Below are positions 63,107 to 64,000 of a stretch of 64,000 nt of DNA, piece by piece. The DNA is from Brucella daejeonensis (GTDB lineage: Bacteria > Pseudomonadota > Alphaproteobacteria > Rhizobiales > Rhizobiaceae): the NCBI RefSeq assembly GCF_014199265.1, contig NZ_JACIJG010000009.1, forward strand, positions 62,001 through 126,000, given 5' to 3'. The notes under the pieces were generated by a model that was given only the letters and a program-made list of their open reading frames with translations, was not told the DNA's origin and searched no databases. How positions within the stretch are numbered: position 1 is the stretch's first letter; every line of letters starts with the position of its first letter. Position numbers and translations under genes: made by a program.

Positions 63107-64000
63107 TGGCTCCGCGTGTCCTGATTGCCGCCCATAACCATCCATCGCTGCACCCCGGCGGCACGGAGATATTCGCTCACGACCTTTTCCGCGCCTATCA
63201 GCGTGCGGGGTGCGAAGCGATGTTCATGGGCGCGACCAACAAGGTGCATCGCGAGGCCCGTCCCGGCACAAGCTTCCAGAGCATCGGCAATGGCGGCGAC
63301 GAAATCCTGCTCTGGTCCGGCCATTTCGACCGCTTCTACATGAGCCAGATCGATCTTTACGGCATCGTGCCGGATATCGTCGAACTGCTCAACGATTTCC
63401 GGCCCGATGTCGTGCATCTGCATCATCTGCTTTTGCTTGGCGCGGAATTTCCGCATATCGTGCGCCGCACATTACCAGATTGCCGTATCGTTCTGACTTT
63501 GCACGATTATTATCCAATCTGCCATCATGACGGCCTGATGGTCCGCACCACCGGCAAGGAATTGTGCCATGGGGCTGGCCCCGACCGCTGCCATGCCTGT
63601 TTCAAGGATATTGCACTCGACAAATTCGTGCTGCGCGAACGCCACATCAAGTCGCTGCTGAGCACCGTCGATGCATTCGTTTCGCCGAGCGAATTCCTGA
63701 AACAGCGTTATGTCGAATGGGGCCTGGCGGAAGAACTGGTCAGCGTCATTCCCAACGGCCAGCCCGAGCGCCCCTCAATTCCGACCCGGTCGGCGGAGCG
63801 TAAAAAGCCGGTCTTCGGCTATTTCGGCAATCTCAATCCGTGGAAAGGCACGACGGTTCTGCTCGAAGCCGCCCGGCAGCTCATTTCCGAAGGTTTCGAT
63901 TTCGAATTGCGCGTGCATGGCGCAGCGCCGTTCCAGAGCGAAAGCTTCGTCAACGACCTCGACCGGCTCTTTGCCGAAACATCGCCCTTCGTCCAGCGTC
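63106..64000 (+). CDS. GT4 family glycosyltransferase (partial, runs off the right edge)
   Basis: From ATG 63106 (TGATG overlap with the methyltransferase) the frame is open to the window end, about 298 codons. N-terminal VLIAAHNHPSLHPGGTEIFA, PDVVHLHHLLLLGAEFPHI, TLHDYYPICHHDGLMV, a Cys motif CHGAGPDRCHACF, VSPSEFLKQRYVEWGL, VIPNGQPERPS, and GYFGNLNPWKGTTVLLEA which begins the nucleotide-sugar domain. Typical GT4 with HDYYP-type acceptor loop. The donor-site EX7E lies past the edge. Confidence 0.9.
   Translation, partial: MAPRVLIAAHNHPSLHPGGTEIFAHDLFRAYQRAGCEAMFMGATNKVHREARPGTSFQSIGNGGDEILLWSGHFDRFYMSQIDLYGIVPDIVELLNDFRPDVVHLHHLLLLGAEFPHIVRRTLPDCRIVLTLHDYYPICHHDGLMVRTTGKELCHGAGPDRCHACFKDIALDKFVLRERHIKSLLSTVDAFVSPSEFLKQRYVEWGLAEELVSVIPNGQPERPSIPTRSAERKKPVFGYFGNLNPWKGTTVLLEAARQLISEGFDFELRVHGAAPFQSESFVNDLDRLFAETSPFVQR

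Overview
The window looks like chromosome I-type DNA of a member of the Brucellaceae (Brucella in the broad sense, including former Ochrobactrum). The support is inference from gene content and order: a divK-pleD pair next to rpmG, alphaproteobacterial families (DUF2865, DUF3572, PrtD-type exporter), an alphaproteobacterial GTTC-N7-GTTC SOS box, and composite palindromic repeats of a kind I associate with this group. Genus or species cannot be fixed from the sequence alone. Gene density is high, many genes overlap by 1-4 bases, and the longer gaps are AT-rich.

Positions 1-14,900 are housekeeping: the end of a metal-dependent hydrolase, ruvX, a convergent aidB-like acyl-CoA dehydrogenase, pyrB with a dihydroorotase homologue that has lost its metal ligands, plsY, dprA, topA, rnr, a DUF983 protein, a Nudix hydrolase, an MFS transporter and rpmG. 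Positions 14,900-22,800 hold the cell-cycle pair divK-pleD (split by a tandem array of palindromic repeats), DUF3572, an Rnk-like regulator, SOS-controlled dinB, tRNA-Cys, a secreted Cys-repeat protein, metA behind a SAM-I-clan riboswitch, and cutC with a ROK kinase.

Positions 23,700-36,700 are metabolic and accessory: a VOC/DUF899 pair divergent from a MarR regulator, a type II NADH dehydrogenase, a complete dctA/dctBD system with sigma-54 promoter and paired DctD-type operators, DUF488, formaldehyde dehydrogenase, a DUF2865 secreted protein, a small HTH protein, then a long AT-rich gap that ends in an unlisted 33-residue membrane protein. Positions 36,700-44,334 carry the alpha-2-macroglobulin/PBP1C pair.

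Positions 44,335 to the right edge form a glycan locus. A leftward operon encodes a large protein of unknown function, a two-domain glycosyltransferase, two pyruvyltransferase paralogues, a secreted glycosidase and an SGNH hydrolase. A central MarR regulator and GT4 glycosyltransferase are divergent from a type I secretion ATPase and adaptor, a small RTX calcium-binding protein, a GT2 glycosyltransferase, a methyltransferase and a GT4 that runs off the edge. The order MarR - T1SS ABC - T1SS adaptor - RTX protein - glycosyltransferase resembles the expG-expD1-expD2-expE1-expE2 segment of the Sinorhizobium meliloti galactoglucan cluster. Near-identical TTCAAAATTTGAA palindromes lie before the leftward operon and before the MarR gene, with a weaker one before the RTX gene, suggesting one regulon. 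This is the most interesting region in the window.
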